Below are positions 62,497 through 64,000 of a stretch of DNA of 64,000 bases, piece by piece. Source of the DNA: an uncultured Lachnospiraceae bacterium (GTDB lineage Bacteria > Bacillota > Clostridia > Lachnospirales > Lachnospiraceae). Made by a program: the position numbers and the translations under genes. Positions within the stretch are counted from its first letter, which is position 1; every line of letters begins with the position of its first letter. Where the stretch lies: contig CAMUYQ010000004.1 of assembly GCA_947165025.1 (NCBI GenBank), positions 62,001 through 126,000 of the forward strand, written 5' to 3'. Below the pieces are notes generated by a model. The model was not told the DNA's origin. It did not search any database and saw nothing but the letters and a program-made list of their open reading frames with translations.

Positions 62497-63735
62497 ATGG
62501 CAGGATATGATATCAAACAGACAGACGGCGGCGTTACGGCCGCAAAAGGATATAAGGCTGCGGGAGTCGCGGCGCACATAAAGTATGACAACAGGAAAGA
62601 TCTTGCGATGATCTACTCCGAAAAGCCCGCAAAGGTTGCCGGTATGTTCACGTCAAACGTTGTAAAGGCAGCACCGGTTAAGTTTGACATGGATATAGTC
62701 GCCAACTCTCCGTTTGTTCAGGCGGTCGTTGTCAATTCAGGTATAGCAAATGCCGCAACCGGCGAGCCCGGAATGGAGATATGCCGCAAGACTGCAAAGG
62801 CCGTGGCAGATGCACTTTCGATCCCTGAAAACGCCGTACTTATCGGATCTACCGGAGTTATCGGAGAGCAGATACCGATCGACAGGATCACGGCAGGCGT
62901 TTCGGAACTGGCAAAGAACCTGTCAGATACAAGGCAGGCTGCAGCAGATGCCGAGGCAGCCATAATGACGACTGATACCGTTCCGAAGGAAGTTGCCGTT
63001 ACGGTCACGATCGGCGGCAAAACGGTCACGATCGGCGGAATGAGCAAGGGCAGCGGGATGATCCATCCCAACATGTGCACGATGCTCGCATATATATGTA
63101 CGGACTGCGCCATATCAAAGGAAATGCTTGATAAGGCCGCTCATGCCGACATACCCGATACCTTCAACATGATCACGGTTGACGGAGACACTTCGACAAA
63201 CGACACGTACCTCGTACTTGCGAACGGCCTTGCCGAAAATCCCGTGATAGACTGCGAGGGCGATGATTTTAACGCCTTTATGGCCGCACTTCACTATGTG
63301 AACGAGTATCTTGCAAAGCATATGGCCAAGGACGGAGAAGGAGCGAATGCACTGTTTGAGGTAAAGGTTGTGGGCGCCGATACCAAGGAAAACGCCAGGA
63401 AGCTTGCAAGAAGCGTTGCCGGATCGTCACTTTGCAAGGCTGCTATATTCGGACATGATTCCAATTTCGGAAGATTTCTGTGCGCACTCGGATATTCGGG
63501 GGCTGATTTTGACCCGGATAAGGTGTCGCTTGATTATGAAAGCCGCGCGGGATCGATACGCGTGTTTGATAAAGGGCTGAAGGCGGCGTACTCGGAAGAT
63601 GAGGCAACCGCCATACTTTCAGAAGACGAGATAACGGTCATCGTTCACATGAACATGGGAGAAGCCGAAGCAACAGCATGGGGGTGTGATCTTACATTTG
63701 ATTATGTTAAGATTAATGCCGATTACAGAAGTTAA
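62497..63735 (+). CDS. argJ: bifunctional glutamate N-acetyltransferase / ornithine acetyltransferase
   Basis: ArgJ recycles the acetyl group from N-acetylornithine to glutamate. The 412-residue precursor cleaves itself before a conserved Thr; the site is in [14 protein letters not shown] (near residue 190), where C replaces the usual A before T. The C-terminal N-x-D-Y-R-S is present. A GTG at 62488 is in frame, but AGAGGTG at 62484-62490 is well placed for the ATG at 62497. Confidence 0.96.
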   Translation: MAGYDIKQTDGGVTAAKGYKAAGVAAHIKYDNRKDLAMIYSEKPAKVAGMFTSNVVKAAPVKFDMDIVANSPFVQAVVVNSGIANAATGEPGMEICRKTAKAVADALSIPENAVLIGSTGVIGEQIPIDRITAGVSELAKNLSDTRQAAADAEAAIMTTDTVPKEVAVTVTIGGKTVTIGGMSKGSGMIHPNMCTMLAYICTDCAISKEMLDKAAHADIPDTFNMITVDGDTSTNDTYLVLANGLAENPVIDCEGDDFNAFMAALHYVNEYLAKHMAKDGEGANALFEVKVVGADTKENARKLARSVAGSSLCKAAIFGHDSNFGRFLCALGYSGADFDPDKVSLDYESRAGSIRVFDKGLKAAYSEDEATAILSEDEITVIVHMNMGEAEATAWGCDLTFDYVKINADYRS

Positions 63736-63746
63736 AGGGGAAAGAG

Positions 63747-64000
63747 ATGGAAGAGATCTACAAAGAGAAATACCTGCATAAGGCTGAAGTGCTCATTGAG
63801 GCGCTTCCGTACATACAGCAGTTCAACAGAAAGGTCATTGTCGTCAAGTACGGCGGAAGTGCGATGGCTGACGAAGAGCTTAAGAAGAATGTCATAAAGG
63901 ACGTTACACTCTTAAAACTTGTCGGATTCAAGCCCATCGTCGTTCACGGCGGCGGCAAGGAGATATCATCCTGGATCGGTAAGGTCGGCAAGAAGAGTGA
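63747..64000 (+). CDS. argB: acetylglutamate kinase, N-terminal fragment
   Basis: This frame stays open to the end of the window (84 codons seen). K-Y-G-G-S-A-M-A near residue 32 and V-V-H-G-G-G-K near 66 are the ATP and substrate-binding loops of ArgB, which phosphorylates N-acetylglutamate. It starts 11 bases after the argJ stop, with GGGGAAAGAG as ribosome site. Gene order argJ-argB continues the arginine operon. Confidence 0.96.
   Translation, partial: MEEIYKEKYLHKAEVLIEALPYIQQFNRKVIVVKYGGSAMADEELKKNVIKDVTLLKLVGFKPIVVHGGGKEISSWIGKVGKKS

Overview
The window (about 50% G+C, compact, nearly all genes on the + strand) looks like a chromosome segment of an anaerobic Firmicute, most likely Clostridia/Lachnospiraceae. 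Supporting signs are a SigH-type sigma factor, mini-RNase III, the cysE..cysS-mrnC-rlmB..sigH order known from Bacillus/Clostridium, strong AGGAGG-type ribosome sites, a YukD/WXG100/EssC type VII secretion (T7SS) locus, stand-alone AICAR transformylase plus PurO-type IMP cyclohydrolase, and a giant choline-binding-like repeat surface protein. The genus is an inference.

Layout. 1-7.4 kb: cell-surface glycosylation and membrane genes (GtrA fragment, GT-C-like protein, GtrII-like glucosyltransferase, ABC-2-like permease) around guaB. 7.4-12.2 kb: a PocR-GAF-GGDEF-EAL c-di-GMP protein and the last two purine steps on separate genes. 12.3-17.5 kb: a tightly overlapping CotH - VTC polyphosphate polymerase - DUF4956 - GT-C cassette. 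17.5-17.7 kb: tRNA-Met and tRNA-Val on the - strand behind a consensus promoter. 17.9-36.7 kb: cysE, a 12.5-kb gene for a 4152-residue transglutaminase/repeat/esterase protein, then nadE-ispF-cysS-mrnC-rlmB-GT10 fucosyltransferase-sigH, with overlapping ends or short gaps. 36.7-39 kb: tRNA-Thr, a MATE exporter and a degenerate CobS-like membrane protein. 39-47.7 kb: tig-clpP-clpX-lon protein-quality genes, then ysxC, an AI-2E family permease and a CDF metal transporter. 47.8-51.4 kb: malQ, argC, a CYTH protein and a DJ-1 protein. 51.6-59.5 kb: a compact T7SS-like locus (FHA-EssC ATPase, YukD, four different WXG100 proteins, a VWA-TM-FHA protein, a lipase-like protein) with a convergent LytTR regulator. 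60.2-64 kb: argG (- strand) divergent from a GNAT-argJ-argB operon across a region rich in ArgR-like half sites.

Most interesting. (1) A family of four intergenic hairpin elements (126-141 bp). Each sits at or within a few bases of a stop codon. Inner stems show compensatory base changes and every copy has its own, different outer inverted repeat, so this is probably a structured RNA or a small non-autonomous mobile element. (2) A second small repeat family, built from a CCCAC-GAA-GTGGG hairpin and a GCGAAGC minihairpin, present three times (two in tandem). (3) The T7SS-like locus contains no recognisable EssA, EssB or EsaA; a VWA-TM-FHA protein takes their place. (4) The giant surface protein combines a transglutaminase-like N-terminus with a C-terminal esterase triad and is start/stop coupled to nadE inside a housekeeping cluster.
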